Assembly: GCA_017302195.1 (NCBI GenBank) | Contig: JAFLEG010000094.1 | Coordinates: 1,254-10,118, forward strand | Source: Verrucomicrobiota bacterium | Lineage (GTDB): Bacteria; Verrucomicrobiota; Verrucomicrobiia; Limisphaerales; UBA9464 | DNA: 8,865 nt | Direction: 5' to 3' | Part shown: positions 1 through 6,882 of the stretch, in pieces | How the letters are laid out: each line of letters starts with the position of its first letter | How positions within the stretch are numbered: the first letter of the stretch is position 1 | Notes under the pieces: model-generated | What the model was told of the DNA's origin: nothing | Seen by the model: only the letters and a program-made list of their open reading frames with translations | Database searches by the model: none | Position numbers and translations under genes: made by a program

Positions 1-3000
1 GTCGTGCTGGAGTCGGCGCGCTGGGGCGATTCGAAGGCGTCCACGCCGTTCACCCGGGACCGGGACTGGCTCGCCGAGGCGAACCGCATCCAGCGCGACT
101 ACTTCCCGCAGCGCAGTTCCCGGGTGCTCGACCAGTTCCGGAACCAGGGATGGTATCCGGCCGTCGTCGCCCCCTCCTTCAGCCAGCATGGCGGCGCGTT
201 TGCCGCCGGCACCCAGGTGCGCATCACCGCCCCGGCCGGCGTGATCTACTACACCACGGACGGCAGCGATCCCCGCGCCCCCGGCGGCGCGGTGGCGGCG
301 GGCGCGCGGACCTATTCCGGGCCGCTCACCCTGTCCGAATCCGTGCTGCTGCGCTCCCGGGTCCGAACCGCCGCCGGCGCGTGGAGCGCGCTCAACGAGG
401 CGGAGTTCTTCCTGATCCAGACCTGGCAGGACGTCCTGATCACCGAGGTGATGTACCATCCGCCCTCCACCGAGACGGCGGACACCGACGATCTGGAGTT
501 TCTCGAACTCAAAAACGTGGGCGCCGAGGAGCGTGACCTCGGCGGGCTCACCTTCACCAACGGCATCCGATACACCTTCCCGCGCGGCACCCGTCTGGCA
601 CCGGGGCGCTTCCTGGTGCTGGCCAGCCGGATCGCCGCCTTCACCAATGCCCATCCCGACGTCGCCGTGGCCGGCGAGTTCTCCGGACGCCTCAGCAACT
701 CCGGGGAGCGCCTCACGCTGGTGCATGCCACCGGCGCGACGGTCTTTGACATGACCTGGAGCGACGATGCCCCCTGGCCCACCGCGCCCGACGGCACCGG
801 ATTCTCCCTGGTGCCGCGAAACCCGTCGGCCAACCCGAATCCATCCGACCCCGCCGCCTGGCGCGCCTCGGCGCAGATCGGCGGCTCGCCCGGCGCGGAC
901 GATCCGGCCGCCAACGTGGCGCCTGTGGTCATCAACGAACTGCTGTCCCACACCGATTTCCCGGTACTGGATCAGGTGGAGCTGCACAACCCCACGGCGA
1001 CCCCGGCGGATGTGGGCGGCTGGTTTCTCACCGATGACCGGCGCACGGCGAAGAAGTATCGGATTCCCGGGCCGCGGGTGATTCCCGCGGGCGGGTACCT
1101 GGTGCTGTCGGAGGCGGACTTCAATGCGCCGGGCGCCGCCAATGCATTCACCTTCAGCTCGCATGGCGACGAGGTGTACCTCTACAGCGCCGACGCCGCC
1201 GGGAACCTGACGGGACACAGCGACGGGTTCGCGTTCGGCGCGTCCGCGAATGGGGTCACCTTCGGACGCCACACCAACTCGGTGGGCGAAGTCCAGTTCC
1301 CGACGCAGGCGGCCCGCACCCTGGGCGCGGTCAATGCGGGTCCGGCCATCGGTCCGGTGGTCATCAACGAGATCCGGTATGCGCCTGCCGCCGGCGACGT
1401 GGAGTTCGTCGAGATCGCCAACCTCACCGGAGACGATGTCCCCCTGTTCGACCCGGAGAACCCGGGAAACACCTGGCGCATTGCCGGCGCGGATTTCTCC
1501 TTCCCTCCGGGCAGCGTGCTGCCCGCGCGGGGATTCGCCGTGGCGGCCGCGGGGAACCCGGCGCAGTTCCGCGTCCGGTGGCAGATCCCCGACAGCGTGC
1601 CGGTGTACGGACCATTCGCCGGCAACCTCGCCGACAACGGCGAGCGCCTGGAACTGCAGCGTCCGGATTCCCCGGATCCGATGACCAACGAACTGGGCAT
1701 CATCGTGATGGTCGTGCCCTATGTCGCTGTGGATGGCGTGCGCTACAACGATCGCCTCCCCTGGCCGCCCGAGGCGGCCGGACGTTTCTCCTCGCTGGAG
1801 CGCCGCACGCCCGGCAGCTACGGCGATGACCCGGCGGCGTGGCGCGCCGCGGCGTCCGGCGCCTCTCCGGGCCTGGACAACAGCGTGAACCGTCCCCCAA
1901 TCCCCAATGCCGGCGTGGATCAGGATCTCGTGGCCGGGGCGTTTCCGACGACCGCACAACTGGCGGCCACGGCTCTGGATGACGGACAGCCGGGCGGTGG
2001 TCTGCGCTTCCGGTGGACGCAGGTCGGCGGTCCGGCCGGGGTGGTGTTCTCGGATCCGGGCATGGCCAACCCGGTCGTGGCCCTGCCCGGGCAGGGCGAC
2101 TTTCTCTTCCGGGTGACCGTGAGCGATGGGGAACGCGAAGCCACCGATGACGTGGGCGTCTCCATGCGGCGCACCGCGGTCAACACCACCTTCCTCGCCG
2201 CCGGCTCCACCTGGCGCTACCTGGATCTCGGCATCAATCCGAACGCGAGTTGGCGCACCAACGGATTCAACGACGGCGGATGGAAGTCCGGACGAGCCCG
2301 CTTCGGCTATGGTGACGGGGGCATGGTCACCACCATCGAATTCGGACCCGATGCCGGGAGCAAGTTCATTACCTCCTATTTCCGCACCCGCTTCACGGTG
2401 ACGGGACTGGCGAACGTGACCGAACTCACGGCGCGGCTGCTCCGGGATGACGGCGCGGTGATCTACATCAACGGCATCGAGGCGGCGCGGAGCAACATGC
2501 CGGAGACCGCGATCACCCCGGCAACCCGGGCCAACGGCGCCATCGGCGGCGCGGATGAGTCCACGTTTTTCGACGTTCCCCTCGATCGGGATCTCCTCCG
2601 CGAGGGGGAAAACGTGGTCGCGGTGGAGATTCACCAGAGCGACCCGGGTTCCTCGGACCTGGCGTTTGACCTGGAACTGGTCGGACAAATCCTGCCGCCA
2701 AACCAGGCGCCCACCGCCAATGCCGGAGCCGACCGATCGGCGGTGGCCGGCGAGGCAACGCCCCTGTCGGGCGCCTTCACCGACGACGGCCTGCCCATCC
2801 CGCCAGGCGCTCCCGTTTTTCTCTGGAGCCGCATCAGCGGTCCCGGCGAGGTGGCCTTTGCGAATCCCGGACATCCCCGCACCACCGCGCAGTTCGCCGC
2901 GCCGGGCAGCTATACCCTCCGCTTCACCGTGAACGACGGGGTGCAGACCGCGACCGACGACGTGGTCTTCACAGTCACCACTCCGAACACCCCCCCGGCC

Positions 3001-3213
3001 GTCGGGGTCGTGGGCGGAGCCAAACCCGGACTGCGGTTCACCGCCGAGGCCGGACGCAGCTACACCGTGTTGAGCCGGACCCGTCTGACATCGGGCGCCT
3101 GGGAACGGCTCCGCGACATTCCCGCAGGAGCCGACGCCACCGCGGTGGAGGTTCCCTTCGACAGTCCCGATCCCAGCCGCTTTTATCAGGTCGTGTCGCC
3201 GCAGCTTCCCTGA
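1..3213 (+). CDS. Large secreted modular protein, 3' part: CotH-type region end, three lamin-tail domains, PKD-like and galactose-binding-like modules
   Basis: The reading frame is open from base 1 and ends at TGA 3211-3213, so the 5' end lies outside the window; the GTG at base 4 is unlikely to be the true start. Modules in order, by nucleotide position: about 1-175 resembles the tail of a CotH-kinase-like domain (ESARWGD, then DYFPQR..V..QFR..GWYP). About 178-405 is a chitobiase/FN3-like domain with the IYYTTDGSDPR signature. Lamin-tail domains start near 436 (LITEVMYHP), 925 (VVINELLSH) and 1357 (VVINEIRYAP). PKD-like domains lie at about 1891-2172 and 2701-2982. Between them, about 2182-2690, is a galactose-binding-like module (LLRDDGAVIYINGIEAAR, then AVEIHQSD..SSDL.FDLEL). 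The last 70 residues form a terminal module ending RFYQV near the C-terminus. Such multi-LTD proteins are frequent in Verrucomicrobiota and Planctomycetota and are presumed extracellular. CotH relatives are protein kinases, but no catalytic part is visible here. Ligand and role are unknown. Confidence 0.9.
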   Translation, partial: VVLESARWGDSKASTPFTRDRDWLAEANRIQRDYFPQRSSRVLDQFRNQGWYPAVVAPSFSQHGGAFAAGTQVRITAPAGVIYYTTDGSDPRAPGGAVAAGARTYSGPLTLSESVLLRSRVRTAAGAWSALNEAEFFLIQTWQDVLITEVMYHPPSTETADTDDLEFLELKNVGAEERDLGGLTFTNGIRYTFPRGTRLAPGRFLVLASRIAAFTNAHPDVAVAGEFSGRLSNSGERLTLVHATGATVFDMTWSDDAPWPTAPDGTGFSLVPRNPSANPNPSDPAAWRASAQIGGSPGADDPAANVAPVVINELLSHTDFPVLDQVELHNPTATPADVGGWFLTDDRRTAKKYRIPGPRVIPAGGYLVLSEADFNAPGAANAFTFSSHGDEVYLYSADAAGNLTGHSDGFAFGASANGVTFGRHTNSVGEVQFPTQAARTLGAVNAGPAIGPVVINEIRYAPAAGDVEFVEIANLTGDDVPLFDPENPGNTWRIAGADFSFPPGSVLPARGFAVAAAGNPAQFRVRWQIPDSVPVYGPFAGNLADNGERLELQRPDSPDPMTNELGIIVMVVPYVAVDGVRYNDRLPWPPEAAGRFSSLERRTPGSYGDDPAAWRAAASGASPGLDNSVNRPPIPNAGVDQDLVAGAFPTTAQLAATALDDGQPGGGLRFRWTQVGGPAGVVFSDPGMANPVVALPGQGDFLFRVTVSDGEREATDDVGVSMRRTAVNTTFLAAGSTWRYLDLGINPNASWRTNGFNDGGWKSGRARFGYGDGGMVTTIEFGPDAGSKFITSYFRTRFTVTGLANVTELTARLLRDDGAVIYINGIEAARSNMPETAITPATRANGAIGGADESTFFDVPLDRDLLREGENVVAVEIHQSDPGSSDLAFDLELVGQILPPNQAPTANAGADRSAVAGEATPLSGAFTDDGLPIPPGAPVFLWSRISGPGEVAFANPGHPRTTAQFAAPGSYTLRFTVNDGVQTATDDVVFTVTTPNTPPAVGVVGGAKPGLRFTAEAGRSYTVLSRTRLTSGAWERLRDIPAGADATAVEVPFDSPDPSRFYQVVSPQLP

Positions 3214-3234
3214 TGGATCGCGGCGCCCGACTTC

Positions 3235-3711
3235 ATGAGCGCCCGCCCCTTCCGCCTGAGCCGCCGCCACCGCGTGGTCCTGTACGGACTGTTCGCCCTG
3301 CTCTTCGCCAGCGGCTTCTCCTGGTGGCTGGCGGATGAGGCGGAAGAGGAGGCCGGCCGGGCGGTGGCGTGGGCCGAGACGCTCAAGCCCTGGGCCCTGC
3401 GGGTTCATGGCGCCGTGGCGATGGCCTTTCTGGTAACGCTGGGCACCGTGCTCCCCCTGCACGCCCAGAAGGCGTGGCCATCACGGATCAACCGCCGCAC
3501 CGGAATCCTGCTGGCCTCCTGGTTTGGGCTCCAGGCCCTCACCGGCTACGGACTCCTGTACCTGGGCAAGCAGGTCGCGCGGGACTGGGCCGGGCAGATT
3601 CACGTCACGCTAGGCCTGCTCTCCGCGCTGGTCCTGGCCGGACATGTCCTCTGGGGAAAACGCTCCATGCGCCGGCGCAATGCTTCATCACCCGTCACCG
3701 CCGGCGGATAA
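3235..3711 (+). CDS. Four-helix integral membrane protein, candidate di-heme cytochrome b
   Basis: 158 residues with four predicted membrane helices at roughly 14-32, 58-76, 88-110 and 122-140. Basic N-terminus, central loop (SRINRRTG) and C-terminus (GKRSMRRR) place both ends in the cytoplasm. Helix 2 carries His58 and His76; helix 4, running the same way, carries His123 and His137. This allows an outer pair (58/123) and an inner pair (76/137), the pattern of a membrane cytochrome b with two hemes. It may belong near the flavinylation-associated cytochrome (DUF4405) or other small cytochrome b families, but I cannot assign it by eye. The start is forced: the same frame has a stop at 3211-3213 and no ATG, GTG or TTG before 3235. 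There is no clear Shine-Dalgarno. It lies 21 nt after the large secreted protein and converges on a sulfite dehydrogenase cassette, a possible redox partner by proximity only. Confidence 0.75.
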   Translation: MSARPFRLSRRHRVVLYGLFALLFASGFSWWLADEAEEEAGRAVAWAETLKPWALRVHGAVAMAFLVTLGTVLPLHAQKAWPSRINRRTGILLASWFGLQALTGYGLLYLGKQVARDWAGQIHVTLGLLSALVLAGHVLWGKRSMRRRNASSPVTAGG

Positions 3712-3791
3712 CTCGGGGTCCTCATGCTTTGGAAGCGCAGCGAAGGCCCTGGCGCCGCCCGGAGCGTCGGCGGGACTTCTGGAAGAGCGGG
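3712..3791. other. Convergent intergenic region, possible weak bidirectional terminator
   Basis: 80 nt separate the stop codons of the cytochrome b gene (+) and the sorB-like gene (-). A GC-rich imperfect dyad is visible: CGCCG at 3753-3757 can pair with CGGCG at 3768-3772 around a 10-nt loop. No T-run follows on either strand, so this is not a convincing intrinsic terminator. Confidence 0.25.
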
Positions 3792-3807
3792 CTACGGCTT
3801 CCCGTAG
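3792..3807 (-). other. Short perfect hairpin spanning the sorB stop codon
   Basis: CTACGG at 3792-3797 and CCGTAG at 3802-3807 form a 6-bp stem with a 4-nt loop. On the minus strand the stem contains the last codons and the TAG stop. No U-tract follows, so transcription termination is doubtful; it may simply reflect the codons of the C-terminus. Confidence 0.3.
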
Positions 3808-4130
3808 GCCGAAGTAAGGTAATCCACCAGGGTCGGGACCAGATTGGTCGGGGTGGTGGCGCCAAACCGAACGCGCATCTTCTCGACTCCGGCCGTCCAC
3901 TGCGCACGGGTCAATGGCGGCTGGGTGGTGATGTAATCCAGCGAATGGCATTGCGCGCAGTTCGCAATCACCAGGCCGGCACCGGATCCCGGCGTCACCG
4001 ACGGCTGCGCCGCAGGCAGCGTCCACTCGTCACCGGCAAACGGATTTCGCGGCGGTTCCACGGGCACAGCGGCCATCACAGCCCATGCCGCACACCAAAA
4101 CATGACCACCGAAGGGCAGAGAATTCTCAT
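3792..4130 (-). CDS. sorB: SorB-like monoheme c-type cytochrome, sulfite dehydrogenase subunit
   Basis: 112 residues. The N-terminus (MRILCPSVVMFWCAAWAVMAA) is a Sec signal peptide, so the mature protein is periplasmic. The single heme site is C58-A-Q-C61-H62; Met85 in VEKMRVRFGA is the probable sixth ligand. The SLDYI after the heme site and the C-terminal DYLTSAYG resemble SorB, the small electron-accepting subunit of sulfite:cytochrome c oxidoreductase. Role by family: it takes electrons from the molybdenum centre of SorA and passes them to the respiratory chain. Start: an in-frame open extension reaches 4283, but it lies over sorA and does not look like a signal peptide. ATG 4130-4128 overlaps the sorA TGA (4129-4127) as ATGA, and the signal peptide follows at once. 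There is no independent Shine-Dalgarno, which fits translational coupling to sorA. An isolated single-heme cytochrome here favours Sor over SoxCD, whose SoxD is a larger di-heme protein. Confidence 0.88.
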   Translation of the reverse strand: MRILCPSVVMFWCAAWAVMAAVPVEPPRNPFAGDEWTLPAAQPSVTPGSGAGLVIANCAQCHSLDYITTQPPLTRAQWTAGVEKMRVRFGATTPTNLVPTLVDYLTSAYGKP

Positions 4131-5389
4131 GTGACGGTGACGGTGACCGGCTCCACACAGTTGCGCATGTAGCCGGCCGGGTTCCAGAGCGGCTCCAGCG
4201 GCTGGGACTGCCCGAGACGATTGGTCGCCCGGGCCATCAGGGTGGCCGGGCCGGTACGGGACGGGGTCCAGGACAGCGTCCACTCCCGGAAGGCGTAGTC
4301 CCCGAGGCTGGCCCCCAGTTCCGCCGCGCGCCAGTGGCGTCCGCCATCCTCCGAAACCACCACGTCCTGGATGCCATGCCCACCGTCAAAGGCGATGCCG
4401 CGGATCACCACCGGCGCCCCGGCGCGCACGACGGCGCCGGGAGTGAGGCTGGTGATAAACGAACGCACGTTCATCCGGGTGATGGGGATCGTGCGCTTCG
4501 GGGTCGTCCCCGGCGCCACCGCGGCACAGGGGTCGTCCGGAATGCGATATCCGGGATTCATCCAGAATCCCTGGAACGCGGCATCCACCAGCGTGATCTC
4601 GCTCACCTGCTTGATCCAGTAGGTGCCGTAGTATCCCGGGACCACCAGCCGGAGCGGATACCCGTTCAGCCAGGGCAGCGGCTCGCCGTTCATCTCCCAG
4701 GCGAGAAGCACCTCGGGGCGGGTCGCCAGATCCAGTTCCATGGACTTGATGAAATCGGGTGTCGCCGCATGCAATGGAGAGTCCAGACCGTTAAACAGCA
4801 CCTGGGCGGCTCCTGGCGCAACGCCGGCAGCCTCCAGGACATCGGCGAGCCGGACTCCCCGCCAGCGGGCGCAACCCATGGCGCCATGCCCCAACTGCCC
4901 GCCGCCGACCCGGGGCTCGAAGAATCCTCGGCTGTTTCCGGAACACTGAAGCACCGCCACGGTGTCCACCGCCGGGAAACGCGACTTCAGATCCTCCACG
5001 GACAGGGTTAGCGGCGTGCGCACCGTGCCCGAGACGGACAGCCGGAAACGGTCCGGCTGCAGGGCCTCCGGCGCCGGAGGAGCCTGGGTGAGGTGATACC
5101 GGACGAAGAACGCGTCGTTCGGGGTGAGCAGGCTTTCGTTGAAGACCTCAAAGGGGGTCTCCAACTGCGGCGGCCGCGCGGTCAACCGCAGAAGGGGTCG
5201 TTTCTGGGGATACCTGACGAGCGGTCGGCCGCCATTGGCGAAGGGCAGCGTGACGGAGGCGGCATCCGCGGCGAACTCGCGCCAGGGCATCCCCAGGGCC
5301 GCGGCACCCGCGGATCCGAGGAACCGACGGAGGGAAAGCCGGAACGGCCGGACGCCGGTTCCGGCGCGGCTTGATGGATCCGCGCTCAT
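4127..5389 (-). CDS. sorA: SorA-like molybdopterin sulfite dehydrogenase (sulfite oxidase family)
   Basis: 420 residues from ATG 5389. By family it oxidises sulfite to sulfate in the periplasm at a molybdenum cofactor. Numbering from this ATG: residues about 78-280 are the Mo-cofactor domain and about 300-412 the Ig-like dimerisation domain. Visible key residues are Arg97-x-His99 (FFVRYH), the Mo-ligand Cys149 in LQCSGNSR and Arg154 five residues later, matching the Arg-x-His / Cys / Arg pattern of Starkeya novella SorA. VVPGYYGTYWIKQ (249-261) and the C-terminal NPAGYMRN also fit SorA. The N-terminus has an arginine pair at 21-22 before a hydrophobic stretch (RRFLGSAGAAALG), so Tat export is likely, though the motif is not canonical. 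Start choice: GTG 5395 is also in frame, but ATG 5389 overlaps the upstream TGA as ATGA and has GGAGG seven bases before it. SoxC is the main alternative, but the adjacent small monoheme cytochrome favours SorA. Confidence 0.9.
   Translation of the reverse strand: MSADPSSRAGTGVRPFRLSLRRFLGSAGAAALGMPWREFAADAASVTLPFANGGRPLVRYPQKRPLLRLTARPPQLETPFEVFNESLLTPNDAFFVRYHLTQAPPAPEALQPDRFRLSVSGTVRTPLTLSVEDLKSRFPAVDTVAVLQCSGNSRGFFEPRVGGGQLGHGAMGCARWRGVRLADVLEAAGVAPGAAQVLFNGLDSPLHAATPDFIKSMELDLATRPEVLLAWEMNGEPLPWLNGYPLRLVVPGYYGTYWIKQVSEITLVDAAFQGFWMNPGYRIPDDPCAAVAPGTTPKRTIPITRMNVRSFITSLTPGAVVRAGAPVVIRGIAFDGGHGIQDVVVSEDGGRHWRAAELGASLGDYAFREWTLSWTPSRTGPATLMARATNRLGQSQPLEPLWNPAGYMRNCVEPVTVTVT
4130..4147 (-). 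repeat. Three-unit hexanucleotide tandem repeat at the sorA/sorB junction
   Basis: On the plus strand GTGACG, GTGACG and GTGACC follow one another from 4131. On the coding (minus) strand this gives the C-terminal Val-Thr-Val-Thr-Val-Thr of SorA, directly before the ATGA overlap. Gain or loss of a unit would keep frame. Confidence 0.6.
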
Positions 5390-6324
5390 GCCCACACCTC
5401 CGCCTCCCGAAGCTGGCGCAGCAACAGGTCCTTCAGGTCCGTCCCGCTGCTCACACTGAAGAACCGGATCCCGCGGCCGGCGCAGTGCTCGCGCAGGCGC
5501 TGGACATAATTGGCCACCGATTGCTGGTAAGCCTTCAATCGGTAGCGTCCGAACGTCACCTCCTGCTCGCCTCCGGATTCCGAATCCACCAGCCGCAGGT
5601 CGCCGAAGGAGGTGGGCTCCAGCTCTTCCGGAGCCAGCACCTGGACGGCGTGAATCTGGAATCCCCGGCCGACCAGGGCATTCAATCCCTCCTCATAGCC
5701 CGCGGGATCCAGGAAATCGCTCAGCACCAGCGCCACCCCGGCCTGACGGGCCTCCATGGCTCCCCGGCGCAGGGCGGCATTGAAGTCCGAGGCGCCCGAG
5801 GCGCGCAGGGCCGCCAGGTTGCGAAAGAACCCCATGGACGATTTCCGGCCGCGGACCGTGCGCAGGGCTCCCTCGATGGCCGACTGGGGCAGAGGCCCCG
5901 TTCCGGCGCCCGTTGGCGCCTCCGGCTCACGCACCTCGGGCCCAGGAAAGACCGACACCGCGACGCGGTCGAATCCGCACAGGGCCACATAGCCCGCAGC
6001 GGCGGCCACCTGTCGGGCGAAATCAAACTTGGAGGGCGTCCCAAAGTTCATGCTTTCGCTGGCATCGAGAAAGATGCGGACCGGCAGTTCGCGCTCCTCC
6101 TCGTAGAGCTTGAGGAACAGCCGGTCGAGACGTCCGAACAGGTTCCAGTCCAGGTAGCGCAGGTCATCACCGAGCGCGTAGTTGCGGTGATCGGCGAACT
6201 CCACGCTCAATCCCCGCGACCGGCTGCGACGTTCTCCCTTCAGCGCGCTCTTGGCCCGACGCGCAGCCAGCAACTGGATCTGCTCCAGTCGCCGCAGGAG
6301 ATCAGCGGACAACAATGCGCTCAT
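5386..6324 (-). CDS. DUF58 domain-containing protein (von Willebrand-like fold)
   Basis: 312 residues from ATG 6324. The DUF58 signature is clear: EFADHRNYALGDDLRYLDW at residues 42-60, then RLDRLFLKLYEEEREL and a D-x-S-x-S metal site (Asp87, Ser89, Ser91 in DASESMNFG). No membrane segments are evident, so it belongs to the short soluble DUF58 type. Proteins of this family are usually encoded beside MoxR AAA+ ATPases, and MoxR/vWA pairs act in metalloenzyme maturation or stress; the biochemical role of DUF58 itself is not settled. No MoxR gene is present in this window. Start choice: ATG 6324 gives the usual N-terminus (SALLSADLLRRLEQIQL) but has no clear Shine-Dalgarno. ATG 6414 or GTG 6423 would add 30 or 33 residues; GGAGG lies only two bases before 6414. 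The TGA at 5388-5386 overlaps the sorA ATG, so translation is probably coupled. Confidence 0.88.
   Translation of the reverse strand: MSALLSADLLRRLEQIQLLAARRAKSALKGERRSRSRGLSVEFADHRNYALGDDLRYLDWNLFGRLDRLFLKLYEEERELPVRIFLDASESMNFGTPSKFDFARQVAAAAGYVALCGFDRVAVSVFPGPEVREPEAPTGAGTGPLPQSAIEGALRTVRGRKSSMGFFRNLAALRASGASDFNAALRRGAMEARQAGVALVLSDFLDPAGYEEGLNALVGRGFQIHAVQVLAPEELEPTSFGDLRLVDSESGGEQEVTFGRYRLKAYQQSVANYVQRLREHCAGRGIRFFSVSSGTDLKDLLLRQLREAEVWA
5397..5401 (-). promoter_or_regulatory. Ribosome binding site of sorA
   Basis: GGAGG on the minus strand, seven bases before ATG 5389. It lies inside the end of the DUF58 gene and supports ATG 5389 over the in-frame GTG at 5395, which it nearly touches. 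Confidence 0.7.
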
Positions 6325-6447
6325 GCCGGGATGCCAGGTGGCCTGGGAAAACTGGAGCCGGCGTGCCGGGCCGACAAGCGGCGAATCACCGGACCGCATC
6401 GCCAGCTTGCGCATGTCCTCCACCCGATCATGTTGCGCGGAGCACTA
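6325..6447. promoter_or_regulatory. Divergent intergenic region between the DUF58 and TPM genes
   Basis: 123 nt separate the start of the minus-strand DUF58-sorAB cassette from the plus-strand TPM gene, so any local promoters for both would lie here. I see no convincing -35/-10 pair. The region is partly open on the minus strand in frame with DUF58 back to a TAG near 6447, so a longer DUF58 N-terminus would shrink it to about 24-33 nt. Confidence 0.4.
6439..6442 (+). promoter_or_regulatory. Ribosome binding site of the TPM gene
   Basis: GGAG five bases before ATG 6448. It favours this start over ATG 6430 and ATG 6466, which lack a well-placed site. Confidence 0.6.
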
Positions 6448-6882
6448 ATGAATGCCGCCCCCAGGATGGACACCGCCGACGACGTGCTGATCGAAGCCGC
6501 CATCCGCGAGGCCGAGCGGCGCACTTCCGGCGAAATCCGGGTGTTCATCTCGCGTCACCCCTGTGCGGATCCCGGGAAGTCGGCACGCCAGGAATTCGTC
6601 CGGCTGCACATGACCCGCACCCCGCTGCGCAACGCCGTGCTGCTCTACTTCTCCCCGGAGTCCCGCACCTTCGCACTGGCGGGTGACGAGGGCATCCAGT
6701 TCCGGTGCGGGCCCGGTCTCGACGCCGCGGTCGCCGCCGTAGTCAGTCCCGAATTGAGCCGGGGACGCCTCGGCGAAGCCATCCTGGCCGCTGTCCGGCA
6801 TCTGGGCGAGGAACTCGCCCGCGAATTCCCCAGTCATACCCTGGACCGCAACGACCTCCCCGATTCGGTGATCCGCGACTGA
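6448..6882 (+). CDS. Small soluble TPM-domain protein
   Basis: 144 residues, no signal peptide and no membrane helix, so probably cytoplasmic. It matches the TPM (TLP18.3/Psb32/MOLO-1) domain in compact form: IEAAIREAERRTSGEIRVFI at about 15-34, RLHMTRTPLRNAVLLYFSPE at 52-71, then FALAGDEGIQFRCG at 75-88 and LAREFP near 123-128. Family members have been linked to acid phosphatase activity and to photosystem II repair in plants, but the bacterial role is unclear; they often sit beside LemA and a longer membrane-anchored TPM protein, neither of which is present here. The segment after GDEGI, where many relatives have an aromatic residue (FWD-like), reads GPGLDAAV, so this copy may be divergent. 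The longer open frame upstream is antisense to the DUF58 gene and is not considered coding. It is divergent to the DUF58-sorAB cassette. Confidence 0.8.
   Translation: MNAAPRMDTADDVLIEAAIREAERRTSGEIRVFISRHPCADPGKSARQEFVRLHMTRTPLRNAVLLYFSPESRTFALAGDEGIQFRCGPGLDAAVAAVVSPELSRGRLGEAILAAVRHLGEELAREFPSHTLDRNDLPDSVIRD

Noticed and set aside
1182..1703. Minus-strand open frame inside the large secreted protein, plus similar ones at 312-953 and 1920-2210.
   Set aside because: The plus strand carries continuous recognisable LTD and PKD-like modules; these antisense frames have no motif.
3369..4172. Plus-strand open frame spanning the cytochrome b gene end and the sorB gene.
   Set aside because: Arg/Gly/His-rich out-of-frame translation over two well-supported genes, with no domain.
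4131..4283. N-terminal extension of the sorB frame to 4283.
   Set aside because: It lies over sorA, has no family similarity, and pushes the clear signal peptide inside the protein; the ATGA overlap marks 4130 as the start.
5371..6447. A long plus-strand open frame running into the TPM gene, antisense to the DUF58 gene.
   Set aside because: Its translation has no recognisable domain and low-complexity composition typical of the antisense frame of a GC-rich gene. The minus strand has a clear DUF58 signature. Only the part from 6448 is kept as coding.
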